Shown: positions 1-7,912 of the stretch, one piece after another | Numbering within the stretch: position 1 is the first letter of the stretch | How the letters are laid out: each line of letters opens with the position of its first letter | Assembly: GCA_017852395.1 (NCBI GenBank) | Contig: JAFMLE010000004.1 | Span: forward strand, 30,481-94,480 | From: Flavobacteriaceae bacterium | GTDB lineage: Bacteria; Bacteroidota; Bacteroidia; Flavobacteriales; Flavobacteriaceae | Length of the DNA: 64,000 bases | Direction of reading: 5' to 3' | Translations under genes and position numbers: made by a program | The notes under the pieces: model-generated | Databases searched by the model: none | Told to the model about the DNA's origin: nothing | The model's input: only the letters and a program-made list of their open reading frames with translations

Positions 1-1690
1 GTACTTCTAGTTTTTCAGACTCTTTTTGCGCTTTAGAGGCTTCTTCTTTTAGACTTCGGCCCGACTCGGCCATTTGTTTGCGCTCTTTTTGAAGTTTGGC
101 AATCGTGGCGTCAAATCGGATTTTGCCACGCTCAATTTTCTTTTTGGCACGATTGATTAGACTGTAGGGAAGTCCGTTTTTTTGCGCAACTTCAAAAGTA
201 AAAGAGCTTCCTGCTTCGCCCATAACAAGTTTAAAGACCGGCTCAAGTGTTTTGCTATCAAATTGCATATTGGCATTGACCATTGCTGGTTGCTCATCTG
301 CCAGAGCCTTGAGATTGGCATAGTGGGTTGTAATGATTCCAAAAGCATCTCGTGCATAAAAATCTTCTAAAATAGCTTCTGCCAATGCACCGCCTAATTC
401 TGGATCGGAGCCGGTACCAAACTCATCGATGAGAAATAAGGTGTTTGCATTGCATTTTTTCAAAAAAGATTTCATGTTTTTCAACCGATACGAATAGGTG
501 CTCAAATGATTTTCAATGGATTGATTGTCGCCAATATCGGTAAGGATTCGATCAAAAAAAGCGACTTCACTGCGTTCGTGAACTGGAATCAAAATGCCAC
601 TTTGGAGCATGAGTTGCAACAAGCCTACGGTTTTTAGGGTTATACTTTTTCCGCCAGCATTAGGCCCAGATATCACTACTATGCGCTGCTCATAATCCAA
701 AGCGATATCTTGGGGATAAGTGTTCTTTTTTTCTTTGATATGTGATAAAAAAAGTAGGGGATGAAAAGCGTTTTTGAGGCGTATGCTTTGATCGGAAGAC
801 CAATTGGGTAAACATGCGTTGATCAGCTGTGCATATTTTGCCTTTGCATAAATTACATCCAGGTGACACAAAAAGGATTGTGAGCCAGCGAGCAAGTCCA
901 AAGCGGGGCGCAGGGTGTCGGTCAACTGACTGAGAATTTTTTTTATTTCCTCATCTTCTTCAAATAGCAGGTTTTGCAATTCATAAGAATATTGAAGCGT
1001 TGCCTCGGGTTCTATAAAAACAATACTTCCTGTTTTTGAGCTGCCCATGATACCACCTTTTACCTTTCTGCGGTGCATGGCTTTGACTGCTAGAACCCGA
1101 CGGTTGTCGATTACAGACTCGCGGATATCATCTAGATAATCTAGGTTTTGATAATGTGCCAGTGCTTTGTTAAAACTACTTCCAATCTTACCCCGAACAA
1201 CCTGAATGTTTTTTCGGATTTGGTACAGGGTTTCACTAGCATTGTTTCGGATTTCACCAAAGCGATCGATTATGGCATCGATATCTGTTTTGATCGTTTT
1301 ATTTACATAGAGTTGTTCGCTGATTTGAAATAGCTGGGGGTAGTAGGTTTTGAATTTATTGAAAAATACCAACAAGACATTGGTCGTTTCGTTGAGTGCA
1401 GCGATGTCTCTAAATGCTTGAATTTCTAAAACACTCCCTTCTATTTTCAACAGTCGAAGTGCTGCACTGATTTCTTCAAACCCATGATTGGGTATGCGGT
1501 TTTCGTTATCAAAAGAAGCGGTGAATTCTGCGACCAGCTCCAAAGCTACTTTAGCAGTTTGCTGATCTTCTAAAGGACAAATTTCTTGGCAAGCAACTTT
1601 ACCCAAGGGCGTAATCGCAAAGGGCGAAATGGAATCAAGTACTCGTCTAAATTCTAAATCTTCAAGTGTTTTGCTGGGGATATAGCCCAT
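1..1690 (-). CDS. mutS2: Endonuclease MutS2 / MutS-family ATPase (C-terminus cut by window edge)
   Basis: About 563 residues are visible, starting MGYIPSKTLEDLEF. The middle holds a MutS ATPase: Walker A SGPNAGGKS near residue 340 and Walker B FLIDEFGTGSDPELGG near residue 422, followed by the ITTHYANLK switch. The N-terminal ~300 residues are a helical clamp/core without the mismatch-recognition domain of MutS1, which is what separates MutS2. The family normally ends in an Smr nuclease domain; that part lies beyond position 1, so I cannot say whether it is present. The last visible residues are charged and helical (coiled coil). MutS2 proteins act on branched DNA or collided ribosomes rather than mismatch repair. 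It is divergent from ung, 39 bp apart. The start agrees with a TACTTTTG -7 box about 25 bp upstream. Confidence 0.9.
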   Translation of the reverse strand, partial: MGYIPSKTLEDLEFRRVLDSISPFAITPLGKVACQEICPLEDQQTAKVALELVAEFTASFDNENRIPNHGFEEISAALRLLKIEGSVLEIQAFRDIAALNETTNVLLVFFNKFKTYYPQLFQISEQLYVNKTIKTDIDAIIDRFGEIRNNASETLYQIRKNIQVVRGKIGSSFNKALAHYQNLDYLDDIRESVIDNRRVLAVKAMHRRKVKGGIMGSSKTGSIVFIEPEATLQYSYELQNLLFEEDEEIKKILSQLTDTLRPALDLLAGSQSFLCHLDVIYAKAKYAQLINACLPNWSSDQSIRLKNAFHPLLFLSHIKEKKNTYPQDIALDYEQRIVVISGPNAGGKSITLKTVGLLQLMLQSGILIPVHERSEVAFFDRILTDIGDNQSIENHLSTYSYRLKNMKSFLKKCNANTLFLIDEFGTGSDPELGGALAEAILEDFYARDAFGIITTHYANLKALADEQPAMVNANMQFDSKTLEPVFKLVMGEAGSSFTFEVAQKNGLPYSLINRAKKKIERGKIRFDATIAKLQKERKQMAESGRSLKEEASKAQKESEKLEV

Positions 1691-1714
1691 GTTATTTTTC
1701 TTAATTTAGCTATG

Positions 1715-1722
1715 CAAAAGTA
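1715..1722 (-). promoter_or_regulatory. Candidate -7 promoter element TACTTTTG for mutS2
   Basis: Exact match to the Bacteroidota -7 consensus TAnnTTTG on the minus strand, 25 bp upstream of the mutS2 ATG. It sits in the 39-bp divergent gap shared with ung. No clear -33 TTG partner was identified. Confidence 0.45.
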
Positions 1723-1729
1723 ATAAAAC

Positions 1730-2407
1730 ATGAACGTAAGGATCCATTCGAGTTGGGAAAAAGCACTTTCTGAAACTTTTGCTTCGACACAATTTTCAGA
1801 ATTGACCACATTTGTAAAATCTGACTACCAACAATTCAACTGCTACCCACCAGGATCTATGATCTTTGAAGCTTTTGATCGTTGTCCTTTTGATCAGGTC
1901 AAAGTGGTGCTCTTGGGTCAAGACCCCTATCATGGCCCCGGACAAGCACACGGATTGGCGTTTTCTGTTCCAAAAGGGATTGCGCATCCTCCATCATTGA
2001 TTAATATTTTTAAGGAAATAGAATCCGATGTCGGACACCCTTATCCCCAGCAGGGCGATCTAAGTGTTTGGGCCGATCAAGGCGTGCTGTTGCTCAATGC
2101 TACACTAACTGTTCGGGCGCATCGGCCAGGCAGTCACCAAGGAAAAGGGTGGGAGCAATTTACAGATCAAGTGATTGCTACTTTATCAAAGCAGCGTAAT
2201 AACCTGGTCTTTTTGTTGTGGGGAAATTTTGCCAAAAAAAAATCAAAACTTATAGATGGGTCCAAGCATTGCATTTTGACGACTGGCCACCCGTCACCAT
2301 TGAGTGCCAATCGCGGCTATTGGTTTGGCAATGGGCACTTTAGCCGTTGCAATACGTACCTGCAATCAGTAGGCAAGAGCACCATAGATTGGTCATTGGC
2401 ATACTAA
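1730..2407 (+). CDS. ung: Uracil-DNA glycosylase (family 1)
   Basis: 225 aa, the usual family length. It removes uracil from DNA to start base excision repair. The catalytic water-activating motif GQDPYHGPGQAHGLAFSV starts near residue 63 (Asp in QDPYH), the substrate-binding LLLNATLTVRAHRPGSH motif follows, and the DNA-intercalating/catalytic His motif HPSPLSANRGYWF lies near residue 187. All motifs are intact, so the enzyme should be active and specific for uracil. The gene ends in a 4-bp convergent overlap with the nucleoside phosphorylase gene. It is divergent from mutS2; both are DNA maintenance genes but the shared spacer is too short to infer co-regulation. Confidence 0.95.
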   Translation: MNVRIHSSWEKALSETFASTQFSELTTFVKSDYQQFNCYPPGSMIFEAFDRCPFDQVKVVLLGQDPYHGPGQAHGLAFSVPKGIAHPPSLINIFKEIESDVGHPYPQQGDLSVWADQGVLLLNATLTVRAHRPGSHQGKGWEQFTDQVIATLSKQRNNLVFLLWGNFAKKKSKLIDGSKHCILTTGHPSPLSANRGYWFGNGHFSRCNTYLQSVGKSTIDWSLAY

Positions 2408-3279
2408 ATGCTCAAACAACCCTCCAGGACCAACGCGATCATTTGATCGACCACAAGATTGGGCTTATCGGTAAACTGACCCGTAACTCTATTGGCCAGT
2501 AGTGCATTGAAAGACAAGGCATGGTGGTCCATCAGCGATGCAAGGAGATAAATTCCTGCCGTTTCCATGTCAAAATTGGTGAAACGATTGGCTTCAAAAT
2601 CAAAATTTTGCAATTGCGCAATCCAATTTGGATAAGCGATAGGGATACGCGCCTGCCGCCCTTGAGGGCCATAAAACCCGGGGTGTGTAATAGTAATGCC
2701 CTCTTCGGTAGAAATACGTTTGAATTTTTCAAAAAGGGGCTGTGAGGCAGCTACAACATACGGCATTACGTTTTGAAAATTTTGCTGAAAATAACGTGCT
2801 ATTGCCTGGTTCAATGGGAGTTGCTCTGCACTGTATTGGTAAAAAGCCCCTAAGGCATCAACCCCAACAGCATATTTTGAAGCTAAAATGCTGCCCAGTG
2901 GCAAGTCGGGCTGAATCGCACCAGAGGTTCCTAAACGAATAAAGGTGAGCTGAGTAGTGCTGCTTTTTGGCTGCCGTGTTTTAAAATCAACATTGAAAAG
3001 TGCATCAATCTCATTGAGAACAATGTCAATGTTATCCGTACCCATTCCTGTAGAAACCACCGATAAGCGCTTTCCTTTATAAAAACCCGTAAGGCTTTTG
3101 ATTTCACGTTTTTGATATTCAAACTCAATCCGATCAAAGTGCCTAGCGACTTGTTGTACCCGGTCGGGGTCACCCACAGTAAGAATCACAGGGGCCAGTT
3201 GACCTGGCTGAAGACCTAGATGATATATAGAGCCATCCAGGTTTAGAATCAAATCTGCCGCACTCATTGTCATAATCAA
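2404..3279 (-). CDS. Nucleoside phosphorylase, uridine phosphorylase-like
   Basis: 291 aa of the PNP/UDP superfamily. VILTVGDPDRV near residue 33 is the phosphate-binding segment of uridine/purine nucleoside phosphorylases, TGMGTDNIDIVLNEI and LGTSGAI are further family motifs, and NFDMETAGIYLLASL is the nucleoside-binding segment (the Met-Glu pair that contacts ribose). The product would split nucleosides with phosphate to base plus ribose-1-phosphate in salvage. Substrate choice between uridine and purine nucleosides cannot be fixed by eye; the Bacteroidota clade is usually named uridine phosphorylase or simply nucleoside phosphorylase. It starts 4 bp inside the end of the upstream SUI1-like gene, suggesting coupled translation. 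Confidence 0.85.
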   Translation of the reverse strand: MIMTMSAADLILNLDGSIYHLGLQPGQLAPVILTVGDPDRVQQVARHFDRIEFEYQKREIKSLTGFYKGKRLSVVSTGMGTDNIDIVLNEIDALFNVDFKTRQPKSSTTQLTFIRLGTSGAIQPDLPLGSILASKYAVGVDALGAFYQYSAEQLPLNQAIARYFQQNFQNVMPYVVAASQPLFEKFKRISTEEGITITHPGFYGPQGRQARIPIAYPNWIAQLQNFDFEANRFTNFDMETAGIYLLASLMDHHALSFNALLANRVTGQFTDKPNLVVDQMIALVLEGCLSI

Positions 3280-3620
3280 CCTCCTACACGTTTTACATGG
3301 TGTCCCAAACCGACCAAAAATTCAATGATCTGATCGCGATGATCGCCTTGAATCAAAATGGTATCGTCCTTGACAGAGCCACCAACCTTCAATTGCGTTT
3401 TTAGTTGTTTGGCTAAGTCTTTGAGAGCTTCCTTAGACCCTTCAAAGCCCTTGATAAGTGTTACTATCCTACCGGCACGTCCTTTGGAACTAAAATGGGC
3501 TTCTAAATATTGTTTTTTGAAATTCGAAGGGGTTTCAAGCTCCATGATTGGATCGGGCGCCAAATCTTCAAATTGGATTTGGGCGAGCGCTTCAAAACTA
3601 CTTAATTTTTTTTCTTTCAT
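3276..3620 (-). CDS. Translation initiation factor SUI1/eIF1-like protein (YciH family)
   Basis: 114 aa from the chosen ATG (MKEKKLSSFEAL). The C-terminal ~80 residues match the SUI1 fold: KGRAGRIVTLIKGFEG, then LKTQLKVGGSVKDDTILIQGDHRD, and a terminal hydrophobic strand. Family members resemble eukaryotic eIF1 and E. coli YciH and are thought to influence start-site fidelity at the ribosome; the role in Bacteroidota is not settled. A longer reading to 3698 is possible but would run into the start region of the divergent E1 fusion gene, so I prefer 3620. It overlaps the nucleoside phosphorylase downstream by 4 bp. Confidence 0.8.
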   Translation of the reverse strand: MKEKKLSSFEALAQIQFEDLAPDPIMELETPSNFKKQYLEAHFSSKGRAGRIVTLIKGFEGSKEALKDLAKQLKTQLKVGGSVKDDTILIQGDHRDQIIEFLVGLGHHVKRVGG

Positions 3621-3680
3621 TTTATGCTTAAAAATACAAAAACTCAAATAGCATTTTCTATTTTTATCCAAGATATCTAT

Positions 3681-5657
3681 ATGACTTTCGATCGACAAAA
3701 TAGTAGCGATTCTACCCTTATCGACTTGTATAAGCGGATTTTATTTCCTCGTATGATAGAGGAAAAAATGCTTTTGCTATTGCGTCAAGGACAAATTTCT
3801 AAATGGTTTAGTGGAATTGGTCAAGAAGCTATTTCTGCTGGAGTTACCGCAGCACTAAAACCCGAAGAATACATCTTGCCAATGCATCGAAACCTTGCTG
3901 TTTTTACGGGACGTGGCGTGCCTTTGATACGGCTTTTTGCACAGTGGCAAGGAAAGGCCGCTGGATTTACAAAGGGCCGAGATCGTAGCTTTCATTTTGG
4001 CAGTCAGTCCCATCATATCGTAGGGATGATCTCACATTTGGGACCCCAAATGGGGATCGCCTGTGGCATCGGATTGGATGCGCTTTTGAGCACCAAAAAC
4101 GAAGTTTGTGCCGTGTTTACTGGTGAGGGAGGAACTAGTGAAGGGGAGTTTCATGAGGCTCTTAATACGGCTTCGGTATGGCAATTGCCCGTTTTGTTCT
4201 GTATAGAAAACAATGGTTATGGCCTTTCAACTCCAAGTTCAGAGCAATATCGTGTGGATCAATTATCCAAAAGGGGAGTGGGCTATGCTATGGAAAGTCA
4301 TACCCTGGATGGAAACAATATTTTGGAAGTTTTTCACACGGTAGCAAACCTGGTTGAGAGCATGCGCCAAAACCCCAGACCCGTATTGATAGAATTCAAT
4401 ACTTTTCGAATGCGCGGGCACGAAGAGGCAAGTGGTGTAGCTTATGTTCCCAAAGAATTGATGGACCAATGGGCGGTTAAGGACCCTGTTGAAAACTATG
4501 AAAGCTATTTGCTGAACCAAAAAATAGTAACTTCAAAAGACGTGGAGGCCATCAAAGCCTCTTTTGCGAAAGAAATTCAAGATGCTTGGGAATTTGTCAA
4601 GTCAGAGCCCCTTATTTCTTTTTCTGAAACAAATGAATTAAACGATGTATTTCAAAATACTGAAATACAATACATTAAACCTCAGGACAAAACAGAGGAA
4701 ATACGTTTTATCGATGCCATAAAAAAAGGACTATACCAAGGCATGGAGCGGCATCAAGACCTTGTACTCATGGGACAAGATATTGCAGCTTATGGCGGGG
4801 TTTTTAAAATCACCGAAGGGTTTTCTGAAAAGTTTGGTAATGATCGCGTTCGAAATACACCACTCTGTGAATCAGCTATTGTTTCTGCTGCATACGGATT
4901 GTCGGTAGCAGGGCGGAAGGCTATGGTCGAAATGCAATTTGCTGATTTTGTATCTACAGGTTTTACACCTATTGTAAATCTATTGGCAAAATCCCATTAT
5001 CGCTGGGGGCAACAGGCCGATGTTGTTATCCGAATGCCCTGTGGGGGTACGGTAGGAGCGGGGCCTTTCCATTCACAGACTAACGAGTCGTGGTTTACAA
5101 CGGTTGCTGGGCTCAAAGTCGTTTATCCTGCATTTCCGTTTGAAGCCAAAGGGTTGTTGCTTACGGCATTGGAAGATCCCAATCCCGTTTTATATTTTGA
5201 GCATAAAAAATTGTACCGTTCCATAAGCGGTAAGGTGCCCGAAGCGCCTTATTTACTACCCTTCGGAAAGGCAACATACCGCCACGAGGGTTCAAAAATG
5301 GTGTTGATCACCTATGGTTTGGGCGTGCATTGGGCTTTGGCACAAGTTGCTCAATTTCCTGAAAACACATTTAGTATTTTAGACTTAAACACACTCATCC
5401 CTTGGGATCGAGAAACGGTTTTTGATGCGGTCAAAAAACATAATAAGGTTTTGTTGTTGCAAGAAGACAATCTTACGGGTGGTTTTATGGGCGAGGTTGC
5501 AGCAGCAATTTCAGAACATTGTTTTGAATCCCTTGATGCTCCCGTAAAGCGATTAGGTGGCTTAGACACTCCGATTCCTTTTGCTGCAGCATTAGAAGCA
5601 GGCTATATGCCAGAAGGAAGGTTGCAAAAAGCAATTAATGAATTGTTGGAGTACTAG
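3681..5657 (+). CDS. 2-oxoacid dehydrogenase E1 component, fused alpha and beta subunits
   Basis: 658 aa from ATG 3681 (MTFDRQNSSD). Residues ~1-330 are E1 alpha: FSGIGQEAIS, MHRNLAVFTGRG, and the thiamine-diphosphate signature GEGGTSEGEF (near 148) to ENNGYG (near 175). Residues ~345-658 are E1 beta: LMGQDIAAYGGVFKIT, TPLCESAIVSAAYGL, MVEMQFADF, and the transketolase C-terminal domain. Fused E1 of this type in Bacteroidota is generally the branched-chain 2-oxoacid dehydrogenase (bkd) or a pyruvate dehydrogenase-like form; E2 and E3 genes are not in the window. An upstream in-frame extension to 3624 would overlap the SUI1 gene start and lacks conservation-like sequence. It ends by sharing a 4-bp stop palindrome with the small ORF on the other strand. 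Confidence 0.88.
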   Translation: MTFDRQNSSDSTLIDLYKRILFPRMIEEKMLLLLRQGQISKWFSGIGQEAISAGVTAALKPEEYILPMHRNLAVFTGRGVPLIRLFAQWQGKAAGFTKGRDRSFHFGSQSHHIVGMISHLGPQMGIACGIGLDALLSTKNEVCAVFTGEGGTSEGEFHEALNTASVWQLPVLFCIENNGYGLSTPSSEQYRVDQLSKRGVGYAMESHTLDGNNILEVFHTVANLVESMRQNPRPVLIEFNTFRMRGHEEASGVAYVPKELMDQWAVKDPVENYESYLLNQKIVTSKDVEAIKASFAKEIQDAWEFVKSEPLISFSETNELNDVFQNTEIQYIKPQDKTEEIRFIDAIKKGLYQGMERHQDLVLMGQDIAAYGGVFKITEGFSEKFGNDRVRNTPLCESAIVSAAYGLSVAGRKAMVEMQFADFVSTGFTPIVNLLAKSHYRWGQQADVVIRMPCGGTVGAGPFHSQTNESWFTTVAGLKVVYPAFPFEAKGLLLTALEDPNPVLYFEHKKLYRSISGKVPEAPYLLPFGKATYRHEGSKMVLITYGLGVHWALAQVAQFPENTFSILDLNTLIPWDRETVFDAVKKHNKVLLLQEDNLTGGFMGEVAAAISEHCFESLDAPVKRLGGLDTPIPFAAALEAGYMPEGRLQKAINELLEY

Positions 5658-5767
5658 TTGTCTCGTTTTTCAAAATCTTCTTTATCGCGCTCTTGAAGTC
5701 GATTGACCACAAGTACAACCAATATAATTCCGGCTGCAAAAAGCAAAAGTTTTTCAACAAAAAGCAT
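5654..5767 (-). CDS. Small single-pass membrane protein, 37 aa
   Basis: A 37-codon reading frame that starts at the base next to the stop of the YbjQ-like gene and ends TAG. The N-terminal ~21 residues (MLFVEKLLLFAAGIILVVLV) are a good membrane helix, followed by a strongly charged tail rich in D, E, K and R (RLQERDKEDFEKRDN). The exact abutment to the upstream gene, the helix-plus-charged-tail design and the lack of any other use for this stretch argue for a real gene. No known family is recognised. Likely co-transcribed with the YbjQ-like gene. Confidence 0.5.
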   Translation of the reverse strand: MLFVEKLLLFAAGIILVVLVVNRLQERDKEDFEKRDN

Positions 5768-6082
5768 CTATCGAACGGTTACTGCAGTTCCATAAGCCAA
5801 AATTTCAGAACAACCCTGCATGACCATTGATGTTGTCAATCGAACATTGATCACTGCATTGGCACCCATTCGAAGGGCATCATCCGTCATCCGCTGTAAG
5901 GCTTGTTCTCGGGAATCTGCCTGAAGTTTAGTGTATTCGCTAATTTCACCACCTACAATGTTTTTGAGCCCTGCAAACAGGTCTTGTCCTACGTTGCGTG
6001 CGCGTACTGTACTACCACGTGCAATGCCGTGTACTTCGATGATTTCTTTGTTGGGTAGGGTTGGTGTGTTTACGAGAATCAT
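5768..6082 (-). CDS. YbjQ/UPF0145 family protein (heavy-metal-binding-like fold)
   Basis: 104 aa, typical length. Family signatures: VHGIARGSTVRARNVGQD (residues ~18-35), LKNIVGGEISEYTKL (~40-54), and AVINVRLTTSMVMQGCSEILAYGTAV near the C-terminus. UPF0145/DUF74 proteins form pentameric rings; the function is unknown despite the heavy-metal-binding family label. It lies 7 bp downstream of the amidohydrolase and abuts the 37-aa membrane peptide, so it is probably part of the DUF2911-amidohydrolase-YbjQ transcript. Confidence 0.85.
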   Translation of the reverse strand: MILVNTPTLPNKEIIEVHGIARGSTVRARNVGQDLFAGLKNIVGGEISEYTKLQADSREQALQRMTDDALRMGANAVINVRLTTSMVMQGCSEILAYGTAVTVR

Positions 6083-6089
6083 ATTTTTT

Positions 6090-7226
6090 TTATTCTAATT
6101 TAAATAAACTCGAATCAATTTTAGGAAAAAGCTTTAACGCATTTTTATAATAGATTTTTTGAAGAATGGAGTCGGGGAGGTCAAGGCCGTACATCCGCCA
6201 ATGCGCGTGACGTTTTCGGTAGTAGGGAAAATATTCGTCTGCGGTTTCTAAAACTCTAAAATAGGTGTAGTATTCTTGGACGTTATAACTGTCTTTGCCA
6301 AATAATATACGGTCACCATAGGCGATCAAAAAGGCCCTCGCACGTCTGGGCTGGCGTCCCAATTCGGCCAAAACAGCTCCAATCTCTGTAACCACATTGG
6401 GGTAACGATCGAGGTGGGCACTCAGTTGATCGAGGTCGCCACCCATCCAGCCTAAATGTGCATTGATAAAGGTGGTGTTGGGGTGTTTTTCAAAAATATG
6501 GTGTTGTTCGGCCATCACCGCTTCAAAAGACGGATTGGAGGCAGGGTCGCGGTACCGACCGGGCTTTTGACGAAGCTCTAACCATCGTTCATTGAATCGA
6601 TCTTTGGGGGCCCAAAAAGAAGCAGGTTCTCCCGAATGAATCAAAACGGGGATGCCATAAGTTCCACAAGCTTCCCAGATGGGATCCAATCTGGGGTCGT
6701 CTATCGAAATTCGTTGCCCGTTAACATCGCGATCCGTTAGGCCTAAGGATTTATACACTTTGAGGCCGATAACGCCTTGATCTACTGCATCTGCGATTAA
6801 TTGTACGTTGTTTTCGGCAAAATCTTCTTCGTCAATTTTTTCAAAATCAATATTTAAAAACAATCCAAACCGCGTGGGGGCGTTTTCATTTATGTTTTTT
6901 AACGATTGACTCAAATACATTCCTCTAAAACCACTAAGGTTGACCATAAACGCCATATTGAGGCTGTCCATCTCAGCGACGAGTTTGGACAGGTCCTTTA
7001 TGGGCATGTCAAATTGGTGGTTGTGGACGTCTACAAAAGGATATTTGGCACGTTTTAGAAGTGTTTCTGGCACAACAAGTGAAGATTTTGGCTCATATTC
7101 TTCAATGTCCATTAGATTGTTTTTACGCTGTATAAAATCAATGGCGTAGTAGCATACTGCGGTAACTGTACCGATAAAAAACAGGATTTTTAATAGGTTT
7201 TTAAACCCAAACCACACTGCTTTCAT
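6090..7226 (-). CDS. Membrane-anchored amidohydrolase (amidohydrolase-2 / TIM-barrel metal hydrolase)
   Basis: 378 aa. Residues ~8-30 are a hydrophobic helix that should anchor the enzyme to the inner membrane with the catalytic domain outside the cytoplasm. The catalytic domain starts with VDVHNHQFDMP (metal ligands His68 and His70), then IPVLIHSGEPASFW, FINAHLGWMGGD and ILFGKDSYN (the conserved Asp). This order matches amidohydrolase-2 family enzymes (decarboxylases and hydrolases acting on small carboxylated or cyclic compounds). The substrate is unknown. It directly abuts the DUF2911 gene upstream (0 bp) and YbjQ downstream (7 bp), so they form one transcription unit. Confidence 0.8.
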   Translation of the reverse strand: MKAVWFGFKNLLKILFFIGTVTAVCYYAIDFIQRKNNLMDIEEYEPKSSLVVPETLLKRAKYPFVDVHNHQFDMPIKDLSKLVAEMDSLNMAFMVNLSGFRGMYLSQSLKNINENAPTRFGLFLNIDFEKIDEEDFAENNVQLIADAVDQGVIGLKVYKSLGLTDRDVNGQRISIDDPRLDPIWEACGTYGIPVLIHSGEPASFWAPKDRFNERWLELRQKPGRYRDPASNPSFEAVMAEQHHIFEKHPNTTFINAHLGWMGGDLDQLSAHLDRYPNVVTEIGAVLAELGRQPRRARAFLIAYGDRILFGKDSYNVQEYYTYFRVLETADEYFPYYRKRHAHWRMYGLDLPDSILQKIYYKNALKLFPKIDSSLFKLE

Positions 7227-7766
7227 CTATTCTATAGGAATCAGTACGCTGGTGGTGTCCCAAACCATCTGAAGAGAAAGTCCTGCAGAGTCGCTTACAA
7301 AATCAATGGTAAATTGTTCGGTAACCGAATCACGCTGCGCGGTTTGCACATTGATGCGCATGATGTCATTGGCATAATCTGGAGGATTATATCCAAAGGC
7401 ACCTGCTTCAGAATTGAGTGCGATTACCCAATGATCCGCATAGGGAATGGCATATACCCGATAACGTCCTGCTGCAAGTTTACGTCCACCAATAGCAATA
7501 TCACCTTGGGTTTCAAATGTTGTAGCAAAATTGGCTCCGAGTCGCCAGTACTCACCAAAGGGCACCAGTGCGCCAGCTGATTTTTCTCCAAAGATCAAAC
7601 GATCTTTTTTATAAGGGCGGTAATAAACCACTTCGAGTTGATTGCCATTTTTATCATAAATTACAGTGTCTTTTGGGCTTTTGGGATTTATGAAAATACC
7701 ATAAATAAGGTAGCCTGCAAGCAGTAAAACAATAACAAGTAGTCCGATAAGAATTTTTTTAAGCAT
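7227..7766 (-). CDS. DUF2911 domain-containing membrane-anchored protein
   Basis: 179 aa from ATG 7766 (MLKKILIGLLVIVLL). One N-terminal membrane helix (residues ~4-25), then the DUF2911 domain: SPKDTVIYDKNGNQLEVVYYRP, LVPFGEYWRLGANFATTFET, LAAGRYRVYAIP and HWVIALNSEAG. The family has a beta-sandwich-like domain of unknown function found in Bacteroidota periplasmic proteins. A longer reading to 7829 is possible, but the TACCTTTG -7 box at 7782-7789 would then lie inside the gene, which supports the shorter start. It heads a unit with the amidohydrolase and the YbjQ-like gene. Confidence 0.82.
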   Translation of the reverse strand: MLKKILIGLLVIVLLLAGYLIYGIFINPKSPKDTVIYDKNGNQLEVVYYRPYKKDRLIFGEKSAGALVPFGEYWRLGANFATTFETQGDIAIGGRKLAAGRYRVYAIPYADHWVIALNSEAGAFGYNPPDYANDIMRINVQTAQRDSVTEQFTIDFVSDSAGLSLQMVWDTTSVLIPIE

Positions 7767-7781
7767 GGGTTCTTTTTTTAC

Positions 7782-7789
7782 CAAAGGTA
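7782..7789 (-). promoter_or_regulatory. Candidate -7 promoter element TACCTTTG for the DUF2911 operon
   Basis: Exact TAnnTTTG match on the minus strand, 16 bp upstream of the chosen ATG. It also helps to decide the start codon of the DUF2911 gene. Confidence 0.5.
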
Positions 7790-7912
7790 AGATAAAATGG
7801 AGAAGTGGCTGTTTTATAGTCGTTTTCAAACAATAGGATATCTGTATAGATGACTAAAGATTCTCTATTTAACATAATATTAATTATAGGGGATGCGATA
7901 TGTCCAGAATAA

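Noticed and set aside
3624..3680. N-terminal extension of the E1 fusion
   Set aside because: Would overlap the divergent SUI1 promoter zone and adds non-family residues; ATG 3681 preferred.
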